Source of the DNA: Aliiruegeria lutimaris
Lineage (GTDB): Bacteria > Pseudomonadota > Alphaproteobacteria > Rhodobacterales > Rhodobacteraceae
Assembly (NCBI RefSeq): GCF_900099935.1
Contig: NZ_FNEK01000004.1
Location: forward strand, 90,162 to 154,161
Direction of reading: 5' to 3'
Length of the DNA: 64,000 bases
The notes beneath the pieces were generated by a model. The model did no database searches. It was not told the origin of the DNA and saw nothing but the letters and a program-made list of their open reading frames with translations. A program made the position numbers and the translations under genes. Shown here piece after piece: positions 12,090 through 24,387 of this stretch; position 1 is the stretch's first letter; every line of letters begins with the position of its first letter.

Positions 12090-12093
<4 letters not shown>
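10747..12093 (+). CDS. SDR family oxidoreductase with aberrant C-terminal extension
   Basis: Residues 1 to about 277 are a classical short-chain dehydrogenase: GSGAGIGLAL for NAD(P) binding, NNAG, and the YNVAK active site. The substrate is unknown. A good GGGAGG precedes the ATG. After EAFEAY (about 11574) the open frame continues for some 170 Arg/Pro/Ser-rich residues without family character, running across an antisense terminator and an antisense small gene. Dropping two bases at the TATATA run (11572-11577) gives a stop at 11589-11591 after a sensible ending, IRKA. The extension is therefore probably a frameshift artefact or recent mutation. Treat 10747 to about 11591 as the functional part. 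Confidence 0.75.
11679..11716 (-). terminator. Rho-independent terminator of the 40-aa membrane protein gene
   Basis: Read on the minus strand: CCGCCGC/GCGGCGG stem followed by seven T. It lies about 135 nt beyond the stop of the small gene and antisense to the odd SDR extension. Confidence 0.8.
11853..11975 (-). CDS. Small single-span membrane protein, 40 aa
   Basis: The protein begins MFTDLKDLIARTEATLLPDA and ends with a hydrophobic span, ALMVILVAGLHLPALV. It has a charged N-terminal helix then one membrane segment; no known domain is recognised. It resembles very short hypothetical proteins I recall from Rhodobacteraceae (recollection, not a search). It has its own terminator and an upstream LexA-like box at 12048-12062, 73 nt before the ATG, so it may be damage-inducible. 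The function is unknown. Confidence 0.65.
   Translation of the reverse strand: MFTDLKDLIARTEATLLPDALGAVALMVILVAGLHLPALV
12048..12062 (-). promoter_or_regulatory. LexA-like box GTTC-N7-GTTC
   Basis: The minus strand reads GTTCTTAAAAAGTTC, an exact match to the alphaproteobacterial LexA pattern GTTC-N7-GTTC. Two more GTTC units lie upstream at 12069-12072 and 12079-12082, giving four units spaced 11, 10 and 10 bp, that is on one face of the helix. It precedes the 40-aa gene on this strand. A chance match somewhere in 64 kb is not excluded. Confidence 0.5.
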
Positions 12094-16477
<4,384 letters not shown>

Positions 16478-16494
16478 CTAATGACGCCTAAGGC

Positions 16495-16532
16495 AAAAAA
16501 AACGGGCGGCCATGTCACCATGCACCGCCCCG
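16495..16532 (-). terminator. Rho-independent terminator downstream of ctrA
   Basis: On the minus strand, GGGCGG ... CCGCCC is followed by eight T. A second hairpin, GCTCGCC/GGCGAGC at 16560-16585, lies between it and the ctrA stop. Confidence 0.85.
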
Positions 16533-16613
16533 AGATACACTGCCTGAAGGGATCTTGTGGCTCGCCCGGTCGCTGAATGGCGAGCGGGCGCAACCGTACG
16601 TGCTTCCGGCGGC

Positions 16614-17327
16614 TCAGGCGCCGACTGCGACGCGCCGGCTCATTCCGTCGACGTCGGGGTCACGCAGAACGTAACCGCGGCCCCAAACCGTCTCGATGTA
16701 ATTGTCGCCGCCTGTGGCGTTGCTGAGCTTTTTGCGCAACTTGCAGATGAAGACGTCGATGATCTTCAGCTCGGGTTCATCCATGCCGCCGTAGAGATGG
16801 TTGAGGAACATCTCCTTGGTCAGCGTCGTTCCCTTGCGCAGGCTCAACAGCTCCAACATCTGGTATTCCTTGCCGGTCAGATGCACACCCTTGCCTTCAA
16901 CATCCACTGTCTTGGCGTCGAGATTGACCGTCACCTTGCCGGTTCGGATCACGGATTGCGCGTGGCCCTTGGAGCGACGAATGATGGCGTGAATGCGCGC
17001 GACCAGTTCCTCGCGGTGGAACGGCTTGGTCAGGTAATCATCGGCACCGAAGCCGAAGCCCTTGATTTTGCTGTCCGTATCGTCCGCCCCGGAAAGGATC
17101 AGCGTCGGAGTCTCGATCCGTGCCAGCCGCAATTGGCGCAGCACCTCATGCCCTGTCATGTCCGGAAGGCCGAGATCCAGAAGGATCAGGTCGTAATCAT
17201 AGAGCTTGGCCAGGTCGATAGCTTCCTCGCCAAGATCCGTCGAGTAGACGTTGAGGTTGGCGTGGATAAGCATCATCTCGATACTCTTGGCCGTAGCCGG
17301 GTCGTCTTCGACGAGCAGGACACGCAT
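16614..17327 (-). CDS. ctrA: Cell cycle response regulator CtrA
   Basis: 237-aa OmpR-type regulator. The receiver has the acidic pocket VEDD at 6-9, phospho-acceptor Asp51 in [10 protein letters not shown], and a later conserved Lys; a winged-helix DNA-binding domain follows, with [14 protein letters not shown]. CtrA controls cell-cycle, motility and gene transfer genes in alphaproteobacteria. The ATG at 17327 is chosen because GGAG lies 7 nt upstream and it matches the conserved start MRVLLVEDD. sciP lies 126 bp upstream on the same strand, and a CtrA-like site lies between them. Confidence 0.95.
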   Translation of the reverse strand: MRVLLVEDDPATAKSIEMMLIHANLNVYSTDLGEEAIDLAKLYDYDLILLDLGLPDMTGHEVLRQLRLARIETPTLILSGADDTDSKIKGFGFGADDYLTKPFHREELVARIHAIIRRSKGHAQSVIRTGKVTVNLDAKTVDVEGKGVHLTGKEYQMLELLSLRKGTTLTKEMFLNHLYGGMDEPELKIIDVFICKLRKKLSNATGGDNYIETVWGRGYVLRDPDVDGMSRRVAVGA

Positions 17328-17377
17328 TTTCTTACTCCGCTTCAATCCCTTATTGCAGACACCATGACCGGAATTGG

Positions 17378-17392
17378 TTAACCCGCGATTAC
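17378..17392. promoter_or_regulatory. CtrA-like binding site upstream of ctrA
   Basis: TTAACCCGCGATTAC fits TTAA-N7-TTA(A/C), the CtrA box with one mismatch, 51 bp before the ctrA ATG. A second TTAA pair with shorter spacing and a GTTAAC palindrome lie at 17437-17449. Autoregulation is inferred from the position. Confidence 0.45.
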
Positions 17393-17453
17393 CGGAAAAC
17401 AGGTGCCGTCGTTTCAATCAAAAGTTGCACAAAACGTTAAATGGTTAACCTCG

Positions 17454-17738
17454 CTATTTTGGGGGAGTACGGTAGTGCTGAAGTCGCGTTGTCTTCAGCG
17501 CGACTTCGCCATGTGTCGAGACTGCCGTCATCCAACTCTCGAATTCTTCCTCCGAGACCGAGTACCATTTGCGCGCTTCTTCCATGGTGATCAAGCCGCC
17601 GCGCACGGCGCGAACCACCGCTGCCTTGCGGCTGGCGACCCATCTGCGCGTGTCTTTTGGCGGCAGATCCGCCCGAGTCATGATAGTTCCATCCGGCAGC
17701 GTCACGGCACGCGGCCCGTCGATTTTCTTTATGAACAT
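17454..17738 (-). CDS. sciP: SciP-type CtrA inhibitory protein (DUF1153)
   Basis: 94 aa. The order DGPRAVTLPDGTIMTRADLP, then TRRWVASRKAAVVRAVRGGL, EEARKWYSVSEEEFESW and LKTTRLQHYR matches the small helix-turn-helix CtrA inhibitor SciP, which in Caulobacter is about 90 aa and binds CtrA at promoters. I chose the ATG giving MFIKKIDG because it matches the family length; a longer in-frame start at 17891 exists, and the ribosome site at 17738 is weak. It lies directly upstream of ctrA on the same strand. Confidence 0.85.
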   Translation of the reverse strand: MFIKKIDGPRAVTLPDGTIMTRADLPPKDTRRWVASRKAAVVRAVRGGLITMEEARKWYSVSEEEFESWMTAVSTHGEVALKTTRLQHYRTPPK

Positions 17739-18036
17739 GTCTTGTACCCACGGGATGCGGTTGAAGATTTTGTTTTCCGGAAGCTCGACGGAGACCAATT
17801 CTGCAGTCTCCGGAGCTTCATGCTCCTTGCCGCCGTCATGGGGGGATGCTGGCCGGGAAGCGGTGCAAAATAGGTTAAGCGCTCCCGCCAACGCACCGGC
17901 TAAGTATCTTCAATGCGCGACATTTTTTAGGAACTCGCTCCCCGCGCCGGTAAGGTTACCTTGACACTCGGGGCCGGCATTGCCATCTGCTCCACTTCGG
18001 CTCCCAATCCCGGCAACAAGCGAAAGGCTCCACCAG

Positions 18037-19179
18037 ATGGCGCTCGATGCAAATATCCCGCTGAATTCTCTCGGTTTTCCGAAGCCACCGAGTGAAACCC
18101 GCGTGGTTGTTGCCATGTCGGGCGGGGTTGATTCGTCCGTCGTGGCCGCCGAACTCGCCAGCCAGGGGTATGATGTGGTCGGCGTGACGTTGCAGCTTTA
18201 CGATCATGGTGCGGCGTTGGCCAAGAAGGGCGCGTGCTGTGCCGGGATCGACATCCACGATGCTCGCCGGGTGGCCGAGGACATGGGATTTCCCCATTAC
18301 GTGCTCGATTACGAGAACATCTTCCGCGAAACGGTGATCGACGAGTTCGCCGACAGCTACCTCGCCGGCGCCACGCCGGTTCCCTGCATACGCTGCAACG
18401 AGCGGGTCAAGTTCAAGGACCTGTTGCAGACCGCGCGCGACCTCGATGCCGATTGCATGGCCACCGGCCATTACATCCAGCGCAAGATGGGTCCGAACGG
18501 GCCGGAACTGCATGCCGGGGCCGATCCACGTCGCGACCAGTCCTATTTCCTGTTCTCGACCACGCCGGAACAGCTCCACTTCCTGCGCTTCCCGCTCGGC
18601 CACCTGGCCAGTAAGGACGAAACGCGGGCGCTCGCCGCGCGGCACGGGCTGATGGTCGCCGACAAGCCCGACAGCCAGGACATCTGCTTCGTCCCGGACG
18701 GGAACTATGCCTCGGTCATCGAAAAGCTGCGCCCCGGTGCGGGAGAGCCCGGCGAGATCGTCGACATGGAAGGCAACGTCCTGGCGAGCCACGAAGGCGT
18801 AATCCATTACACGATCGGCCAGCGACGCGGGCTGGGGATCGGCGGGCTGTCGGAGCCGCTCTACGTGGTCAAGCTCGACCCTGACGCCCGGCAGGTCATC
18901 GTCGGCCCGAAGGAAGCGCTCTCGACCCGGATCGTGCCTGTGCGCGAGATCAACTGGCTGGGTGATGCGCCGATGCAATCGCGACCCGAATGGAACCTGT
19001 CCGTCAAGGTCCGCTCCACCCGCCCGCCGCGCGAGGCAATCCTTCGGCCCACTGGCCCGGACACGGCGGAGATCGAGCTGTTCACCCCCGAGGAAGGCGT
19101 CTCGCCCGGACAAGCCTGCGTTTTCTACGAAACCGAAGGCAGCCGCATCTTTGGCGGCGGCTGGATCTGGCGCGGCTGA
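18037..19179 (+). CDS. mnmA: tRNA 2-thiouridine(34) synthase MnmA
   Basis: 380 aa. It thiolates U34 of tRNAs for Lys, Glu and Gln. PP-loop [15 protein letters not shown] binds ATP; the two catalytic cysteines are in [18 protein letters not shown] and [11 protein letters not shown]. The ATG at 18037 ([10 protein letters not shown]) is favoured over the upstream in-frame start at 17980 because it leaves a family-like N-terminus and has GAAAGG upstream. Confidence 0.95.
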   Translation: MALDANIPLNSLGFPKPPSETRVVVAMSGGVDSSVVAAELASQGYDVVGVTLQLYDHGAALAKKGACCAGIDIHDARRVAEDMGFPHYVLDYENIFRETVIDEFADSYLAGATPVPCIRCNERVKFKDLLQTARDLDADCMATGHYIQRKMGPNGPELHAGADPRRDQSYFLFSTTPEQLHFLRFPLGHLASKDETRALAARHGLMVADKPDSQDICFVPDGNYASVIEKLRPGAGEPGEIVDMEGNVLASHEGVIHYTIGQRRGLGIGGLSEPLYVVKLDPDARQVIVGPKEALSTRIVPVREINWLGDAPMQSRPEWNLSVKVRSTRPPREAILRPTGPDTAEIELFTPEEGVSPGQACVFYETEGSRIFGGGWIWRG

Positions 19180-19246
19180 CCCCCTCGACACGCCCCGCCA
19201 GTCCGGGCACAAAGCTCGGCGGGACACAGGGCGCGGGAGCAACACC

Positions 19247-20326
19247 ATGAGCAAGAAAGTCGTGATCGTCGGCGGCGGCTATGTCGGCACGGAACTGGCC
19301 CAATCGCTCGAGCGCTATTGCGACGTGACGCTTGTCGAGCGGAAGCAATTCTTTTGCCACGTCCCGGTGATGATCCGCTCCCTGGTGCAGCCGGAACTGT
19401 TCGAGCAGGCGCTCTTTCCCTATGACAAGTTGCTGCAGACCGGACGCGTCGTGCAGGCCAGCGCGGCGGAGGTGAACGAAAGCGGCGTCACGCTGGAAGA
19501 CGGCAAGACACTTGGCGCCGATGCTATCGTTGTGGCGACCGGCTCTTCGCACGACACCGCCTTCAAGGCGCCGGGGGCTTCGGTGGAGGAACTGCGCGAG
19601 GCCAACCGCGCGCTGGCGCAACAGATCGAAGGCGCGTCCTCCATCGCGATAATCGGTGGAGGCGCGCTCGGCGTGGAACTGGCCGGCGAGATCAAGGCGC
19701 TCCGAACACACAAACAGGTCACGCTCGTCTCCGACACTCCCTTGATCGACGGCTATGACCCGCGCCTTGGGCAAGGGCTCGAAGCCAAGCTCGGCCTGCT
19801 CGGCGTGGAAGTCATCACCGGCCGGACAGCCGTGGACCTGCCGCAGACGCGCGGCGCCTTCCCCGGCCCGATCCGCCTCGACGACGGGCGCGAGATCGCG
19901 GCCGACCTTGTCATTCCCGCGCTCGGCTCAACACCGAACACGGCGCTGCTGGACCCGCTTCCGGGGGTCGAGAAAACCGCCGATGGCCGCGTTCGCAATG
20001 ACCGCTGGCTAAGGCCCTCGGCGCTGCCCAATGTCTTTGCCGCGGGCGACGCGGTCGATAGCGGCGACCATATGACCATCGTCGGCGCATCGCGCCAGAC
20101 GCCCTGGCTCGCGCGCAGCCTGCGCAATTTCCTCGCCGGCAAACGGACAGACCGGACCGCGGCCTACGGGCCGTGGCGCAATGCGCCGCTGCTTGTGCCG
20201 CTGGGCGAGCATGTCGGGCAGTCGATCCTGCCGGTGGTGGGGCTTGTCGGCTCGCGCACGACGCGGCTGGTCAAGGGGCGGTACCTGTTCCTGCCGAAAT
20301 ATCGCAAGCTCTTCCGGACCGGCTGA
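19247..20326 (+). CDS. FAD-dependent pyridine nucleotide oxidoreductase (NDH-2/FSP1-like)
   Basis: 359 aa. Two Rossmann motifs, VIVGGGYVGTELAQSL at the N-terminus for FAD and IAIIGGGALGVELAGE in the middle for NAD(P)H, plus the FAD-binding FAAGDAVDSGD near the end. Length and layout fit AIF-M2/FSP1 and type-II NADH dehydrogenase relatives, which pass electrons to quinones. No C-terminal membrane helix is obvious. The ATG has GGGAG just upstream and lies 67 nt after mnmA. Confidence 0.8.
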   Translation: MSKKVVIVGGGYVGTELAQSLERYCDVTLVERKQFFCHVPVMIRSLVQPELFEQALFPYDKLLQTGRVVQASAAEVNESGVTLEDGKTLGADAIVVATGSSHDTAFKAPGASVEELREANRALAQQIEGASSIAIIGGGALGVELAGEIKALRTHKQVTLVSDTPLIDGYDPRLGQGLEAKLGLLGVEVITGRTAVDLPQTRGAFPGPIRLDDGREIAADLVIPALGSTPNTALLDPLPGVEKTADGRVRNDRWLRPSALPNVFAAGDAVDSGDHMTIVGASRQTPWLARSLRNFLAGKRTDRTAAYGPWRNAPLLVPLGEHVGQSILPVVGLVGSRTTRLVKGRYLFLPKYRKLFRTG

Positions 20327-20333
20327 GGGCGCC

Positions 20334-21503
20334 TCAGCGCCCCTCTTCCAGCCCTTCCAGTACCGCGCGCGCCGCGCGCAGGCCGGGCGCTTCCTGCCCG
20401 CGCCCAAGCCGCTCCATGGTGATGCGCATGGCATCGCGCTGCGCAAAAGGATTGCGCAAGACTTCCAGAACCGCGTCGGCAAGCGCGTCGGGGCGGCAGG
20501 CTTCGCCGGTGAATTCGGGCACGACGCGAGTTTCGGAAACGAGGTTGACCAGCGTCACCGTATCCACCAGCAAAAGTCGCTGGACGATCATCCGGGTCAG
20601 CCAGTTCGCGTCATAACCGATCACCATCGGCGTGTCGGCGGCAGCCAGTTCGAGCGAGACCGTGCCCGAGGCCGCAAGCGCCACATCGGCGGCGGCAAAG
20701 GCCGCGCGTTTCTCGGCCTGGAAGGCCTGCGCCGTCTTGCCCCGCGGGTCCAGCAGGATCGGCGAACCGGGCCAGCTCTGCAGAGCCTCCTGCATGATCT
20801 CCGCCTTGGCCTCGATCGTGGGCACCACGATGCGCGCGGATGGATGTTCGGCCAGCAGCCGCTTCAACGTTTCGCCAAAGACCGGTGCAAGTCGCTTGAT
20901 CTCGCCGCCACGCGAGCCGGGAAGCGCGAGAATGAGTGGCGCATCCGGCACGATGCCGTGGTCCGCCCGGAACGCGGCAACATCCTGCTCCGATGGCTGT
21001 GGCTCGGCCACAACCGGGTGCCCGACGAAGTCGCAGCGCATGCCCGCCGCTTCCATAAAAGGCGGTTCGAAAGGCAGCAGCGCCAGCACCTGGTCGATGA
21101 TCGGCGCCATCTTCGCCGCTCGCCCCGGGCGCCAGGCCCAGACGGTCGGGGCGACGTAATGCACCGTACGTTGATCCGGCCGCCGCTTGCGTACCTCCCG
21201 CGCCAGTGGCACGCAGAAGGCCGGCAAGTCGATGGTCAGCAGGATATCGGGCGCCAGTTCTTCCGCGCGGTCCACCGCCTCGAACAGGCGTCGGCGCAGG
21301 TGCATGTATTTCGGCAGGATCTCCACGATCCCCATCAGCGACAGCTCGGACATCAGAAACAGGCTCTGCAGGCCCTCGGCTTCCATCTGTGGCCCGCCAA
21401 TGCCGTGGAATTCCACCTCCGGCACCAGCTCCTTCAACCCCGCCATCAGCGCCGCCCCAAGCTTGTCGCCCGAGGCCTCTCCGGCCACCACGAATACCCG
21501 CAT
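20334..21503 (-). CDS. lpxB: Lipid-A-disaccharide synthase
   Basis: 389-aa GT19 enzyme that condenses UDP-diacylglucosamine and lipid X in lipid A synthesis. Family features are VVAGEASGDKLGAALM at the N-terminus, FHGIGGPQMEAEGL, and GTVSLELAAADTPMVIGY near the nucleotide site. It is the last gene of the envelope cluster, 3 nt after the lpxI stop. Confidence 0.95.
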   Translation of the reverse strand: MRVFVVAGEASGDKLGAALMAGLKELVPEVEFHGIGGPQMEAEGLQSLFLMSELSLMGIVEILPKYMHLRRRLFEAVDRAEELAPDILLTIDLPAFCVPLAREVRKRRPDQRTVHYVAPTVWAWRPGRAAKMAPIIDQVLALLPFEPPFMEAAGMRCDFVGHPVVAEPQPSEQDVAAFRADHGIVPDAPLILALPGSRGGEIKRLAPVFGETLKRLLAEHPSARIVVPTIEAKAEIMQEALQSWPGSPILLDPRGKTAQAFQAEKRAAFAAADVALAASGTVSLELAAADTPMVIGYDANWLTRMIVQRLLLVDTVTLVNLVSETRVVPEFTGEACRPDALADAVLEVLRNPFAQRDAMRITMERLGRGQEAPGLRAARAVLEGLEEGR

Positions 21504-21506
21504 CGC

Positions 21507-22313
21507 TCAGCCTCCCTTCGGCCGCACCCAGAGGAAGAGCCCGGCCGCATCGGCCGCAGCAATCGCCTCGGCGCGGTCTAGCAGCATCACGCCACCCGCC
21601 TCGATCACGACGCCGCGCAAGCCGGCCTCGGTCGCCGCGCGAATCGTGTCCGGCCCGATCGTGGGAAGGTCCACGCGCCGGTCCTGACCGGGCTTCGGCG
21701 CCTTGAAGAGCAGCCCGCCCTCCGGCAACCCAACGCGGGTGCCCTTGAGCGAGGCAAGCATCCAGTCCGTGCCCGGCATGGCTTCGATGGCCAGCGCCTG
21801 CCGGCGGGCCACGACACAGGCCTGGCCAACATCGGCCACGCCCATCGCCGCGACGATCTCCTCGCCGCGGGCGGCGTCCTTCACATCGTCCTTGTCCGGC
21901 TTGACGCGGGTCAGAACGCCCGGATCGGGCAGTAATTCGGGCAGGATCTCATGCGCGCCTCGGACAGCCATGCCATTCTCCTCGAAAAGCGCGATCAGCT
22001 CGCGCAGGGCCCCATCGTCGCCCTTGCCGAGCGCACGCATAAGGCGCGGCACCAGCAGCAGCGTTGCGAAGTCCAGCCGGCTGAGGCGCAGCTTCGGCCG
22101 CGTGATGCCGCCGGCCATGCAGATTTCCGTCACGCCCTTACGGCGCAGTTTCCGCACCAGCCCGCCCAGCCCTTCGAGGTGAAAGGTCAGCTCGGGGGAG
22201 AGACGATCCGGCGCGCTGGCATAGCCGCAGACCAGCGGCGTCCTGCCCGCCGCGCGGGTCTCTTCGGCCAGGATCTCCGGCAGGCGCCCCTGCCCCACGA
22301 TCAAGGCCAGCAC
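21507..22313 (-). CDS. lpxI: UDP-2,3-diacylglucosamine diphosphatase LpxI
   Basis: 268 aa (DUF1009). It hydrolyses UDP-2,3-diacylglucosamine to lipid X, the alphaproteobacterial replacement for LpxH. The N-terminus reads LALIVGQGRLPEILAEE and the C-terminal domain contains LPTIGPDTIRAATEAGLRG. I place the start at the GTG at 22313, 4 nt after the lpxA stop, because longer frames overlap lpxA. The order lpxA-lpxI-lpxB keeps consecutive lipid A steps together. Confidence 0.92.
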   Translation of the reverse strand: MLALIVGQGRLPEILAEETRAAGRTPLVCGYASAPDRLSPELTFHLEGLGGLVRKLRRKGVTEICMAGGITRPKLRLSRLDFATLLLVPRLMRALGKGDDGALRELIALFEENGMAVRGAHEILPELLPDPGVLTRVKPDKDDVKDAARGEEIVAAMGVADVGQACVVARRQALAIEAMPGTDWMLASLKGTRVGLPEGGLLFKAPKPGQDRRVDLPTIGPDTIRAATEAGLRGVVIEAGGVMLLDRAEAIAAADAAGLFLWVRPKGG

Positions 22314-22317
22314 AGGT

Positions 22318-23115
22318 TCATTCCGGCTGGATGAAGCTGCGATCGGACTCGCCGGTAATGAACTCGACGATCTGCTGGACATATTCGCTGTCGGACGCCT
22401 CGCCGAGCGCCGCAGCGCGTTCCTTGAAGGTGCCGCCCTCGGCCGCGAGCGCCTTATAGGCCGCACGCAGCTCGGCAATGTCGATCCGTTCCAGCCCGCG
22501 CCGCTTCAGCCCGATCAGGTTCAGCCCGACCAGATGACCTGCGCCGCCCTGCACCTGGCCATAGGGAATCACGTCCTTCTCGACCTTGGTCAACCCGCCG
22601 ATGATCGCGCCCTGCCCGATCCGCACCCATTGATGCACACCGGAGATGCCGCCGATTATGACGTCATCGCCAATCTGGCAGTGGCCGGCCAGCCCGGCAT
22701 TATTCACCAGGATCACGCGGTTGCCGACCTGGCAGTCATGCGCAACATGGGTGCCGGCCATCAGCAGGCAGTCATCGCCGATACGGGTGATGCCGCCGCC
22801 GCCCTCGGTGCCGGGATTGATCGTCACATGCTCCCGGATCCGGTTGCGCGCGCCGATGACGAGCTTTGTGTCCTCGCCGTGAAACTTGAGGTCCTGCGGG
22901 ATCTCGCCGATCACCGAGAACGGAAATACGACCGTATCATTGCCGATGGTGGTATCGCCGGTGATGACGACGTGGGACTTGATCTCCACCCCTTCGGCCA
23001 ACTTCACTTTCGGGCCGATCACCGAGAATGCCCCGATGCTCACGCCGGGGCCGATTTCCGCCGCCTCGTCTATCGCTGCCATCGGATGAATGCGGGCGGT
23101 TGGGTCGATGGCCAT
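22318..23115 (-). CDS. lpxA: Acyl-ACP--UDP-N-acetylglucosamine O-acyltransferase
   Basis: 265-aa left-handed beta-helix enzyme of the first lipid A step. Hexapeptide repeats run from IHPMAAIDEAAEIGPGVSIG through the middle, including the catalytic-His region GTHVAHDCQVGN and NNAGLAGHCQIGDDV, followed by a helical C-terminal domain. It lies 2 nt after fabZ and just before lpxI. Confidence 0.95.
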   Translation of the reverse strand: MAIDPTARIHPMAAIDEAAEIGPGVSIGAFSVIGPKVKLAEGVEIKSHVVITGDTTIGNDTVVFPFSVIGEIPQDLKFHGEDTKLVIGARNRIREHVTINPGTEGGGGITRIGDDCLLMAGTHVAHDCQVGNRVILVNNAGLAGHCQIGDDVIIGGISGVHQWVRIGQGAIIGGLTKVEKDVIPYGQVQGGAGHLVGLNLIGLKRRGLERIDIAELRAAYKALAAEGGTFKERAAALGEASDSEYVQQIVEFITGESDRSFIQPE

Positions 23116-23117
23116 TC

Positions 23118-23597
23118 TCAGCTCTCCGAGACTTCGTTTTTCGGCAGTTGTACCATGGCGGAAAACTCCGCCTCCGCGGCAAGTTCGCCATTTACCAGCG
23201 CGCGGCCCTCGAACTTGCCGATGCGCGAGCCGGCCCGTTTCACCGACACGTGCAACTCCAGAACATCGCCGGGCACGACGGGCCTGCGGAACTTCGCCTT
23301 GTCGACGGTGGTGAAGTAGATCATCAGTTCCTCGGTGATCCCGCGCGATATGCCGATGAGAACGGCAGATGTCTGCGCCATGGCCTCGATCACGAGAACG
23401 CCGGGCATCACCGGATGGCCGGGGAAATGGCCCTGGAAATGCGGCTCGTTGAAAGTGACATTCTTGATGCCAACGGCGCTCTTTCCAGAGTCGATGTCGC
23501 GCACGTGATCAACGAGCAGGAACGGGTAGCGGTGCGGCAGGATCTTCAGGATGGTCTCGTGGTCCGCCTCGAGAAGCGCGCTGGTCTCTTCTGTCAT
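23118..23597 (-). CDS. fabZ: 3-hydroxyacyl-ACP dehydratase FabZ
   Basis: 159-aa hot-dog dehydratase of fatty acid synthesis. The family motif [14 protein letters not shown] holds the catalytic His, and [20 protein letters not shown] holds the catalytic Glu. AAGG lies upstream of the start. In many Gram-negatives lpxD precedes fabZ; here it is absent and ompH is the upstream neighbour. Confidence 0.95.
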   Translation of the reverse strand: MTEETSALLEADHETILKILPHRYPFLLVDHVRDIDSGKSAVGIKNVTFNEPHFQGHFPGHPVMPGVLVIEAMAQTSAVLIGISRGITEELMIYFTTVDKAKFRRPVVPGDVLELHVSVKRAGSRIGKFEGRALVNGELAAEAEFSAMVQLPKNEVSES

Positions 23598-23778
23598 GGT
23601 TTCCGATGCCTTGTTGTCGTCTGGTCGCCGCGCCCGCGGCTTCCCGGCGTCCTACACGCACGACTTGCCAACAGCAAGCAGCGCGCGCCGTGTTGTGCGA
23701 TGCTGAAGCCTGATCGGCGTGCTGTCGGGCTCCAGAACCGATGTTTCTCGACGTTCCCGCCACCTCGGGGAGCGCGGG

Positions 23779-24387
23779 TCACTCCACGGCCGGAACCTTG
23801 GCATCGGGCTTATCCTCTGGCGGCGCCGTCTCCTCCTCGGTTGCACCATCTCCCAGAACCGCATCGATTCTTGCTATAGCCCGGTCTGTCACGTCGATCG
23901 CATCGGCCGAAAGGATCACCGCCCGGTTATCAAGGAGCGCCACGGCGCCGCTGTCACGGACGATCTCGGACAGGATCGGCAGTACGCGTCCGGTGAAGAT
24001 CCGGCGATCCAGGTCGCGCCGCCGCTGGAGCGCCGCGATCTTGGCATCCTGATCCTCACGGAGTTTGACGACCTTTTCATCGAACGCATCTGCAAGCGCG
24101 CGGAACTCTTCGCTCGAAACCTGCTTGCGCTTTTCGGTCAGCTGCAGTTCCTCGACAGTCAAGGCCTCGGTCAGTTCCCGGTTGCGCTCTGCCAGGGCAT
24201 TCGAGGCTTGGGAAAACTCCGACTGAAGGCGCTTGCCGAACAGGGTTTCGCCATAGAGCTTGTCCTGATCAAGCGTCAGTACGGGCGAATTGATCGGCGA
24301 AAAAACCTGAGCGGGTGCAGGAAGCGGGGCAAGCGACGCCGCAAGCAGCAGCCAGCAAAACAGGGCCTGCCCCGGAAAGCGACGCAT
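23779..24387 (-). CDS. Periplasmic OmpH/Skp-like chaperone
   Basis: 202 aa. A signal peptide (residues about 1-26, ending near PAPAQV) precedes a long charged coiled coil (about 50-135), the tentacle helices of Skp that hold unfolded outer-membrane proteins. The C-terminus is acidic and Pro-rich, longer than in E. coli Skp. The start overlaps the bamA stop by 1 nt (ATGA), which couples chaperone and assembly factor. Confidence 0.85.
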   Translation of the reverse strand: MRRFPGQALFCWLLLAASLAPLPAPAQVFSPINSPVLTLDQDKLYGETLFGKRLQSEFSQASNALAERNRELTEALTVEELQLTEKRKQVSSEEFRALADAFDEKVVKLREDQDAKIAALQRRRDLDRRIFTGRVLPILSEIVRDSGAVALLDNRAVILSADAIDVTDRAIARIDAVLGDGATEEETAPPEDKPDAKVPAVE

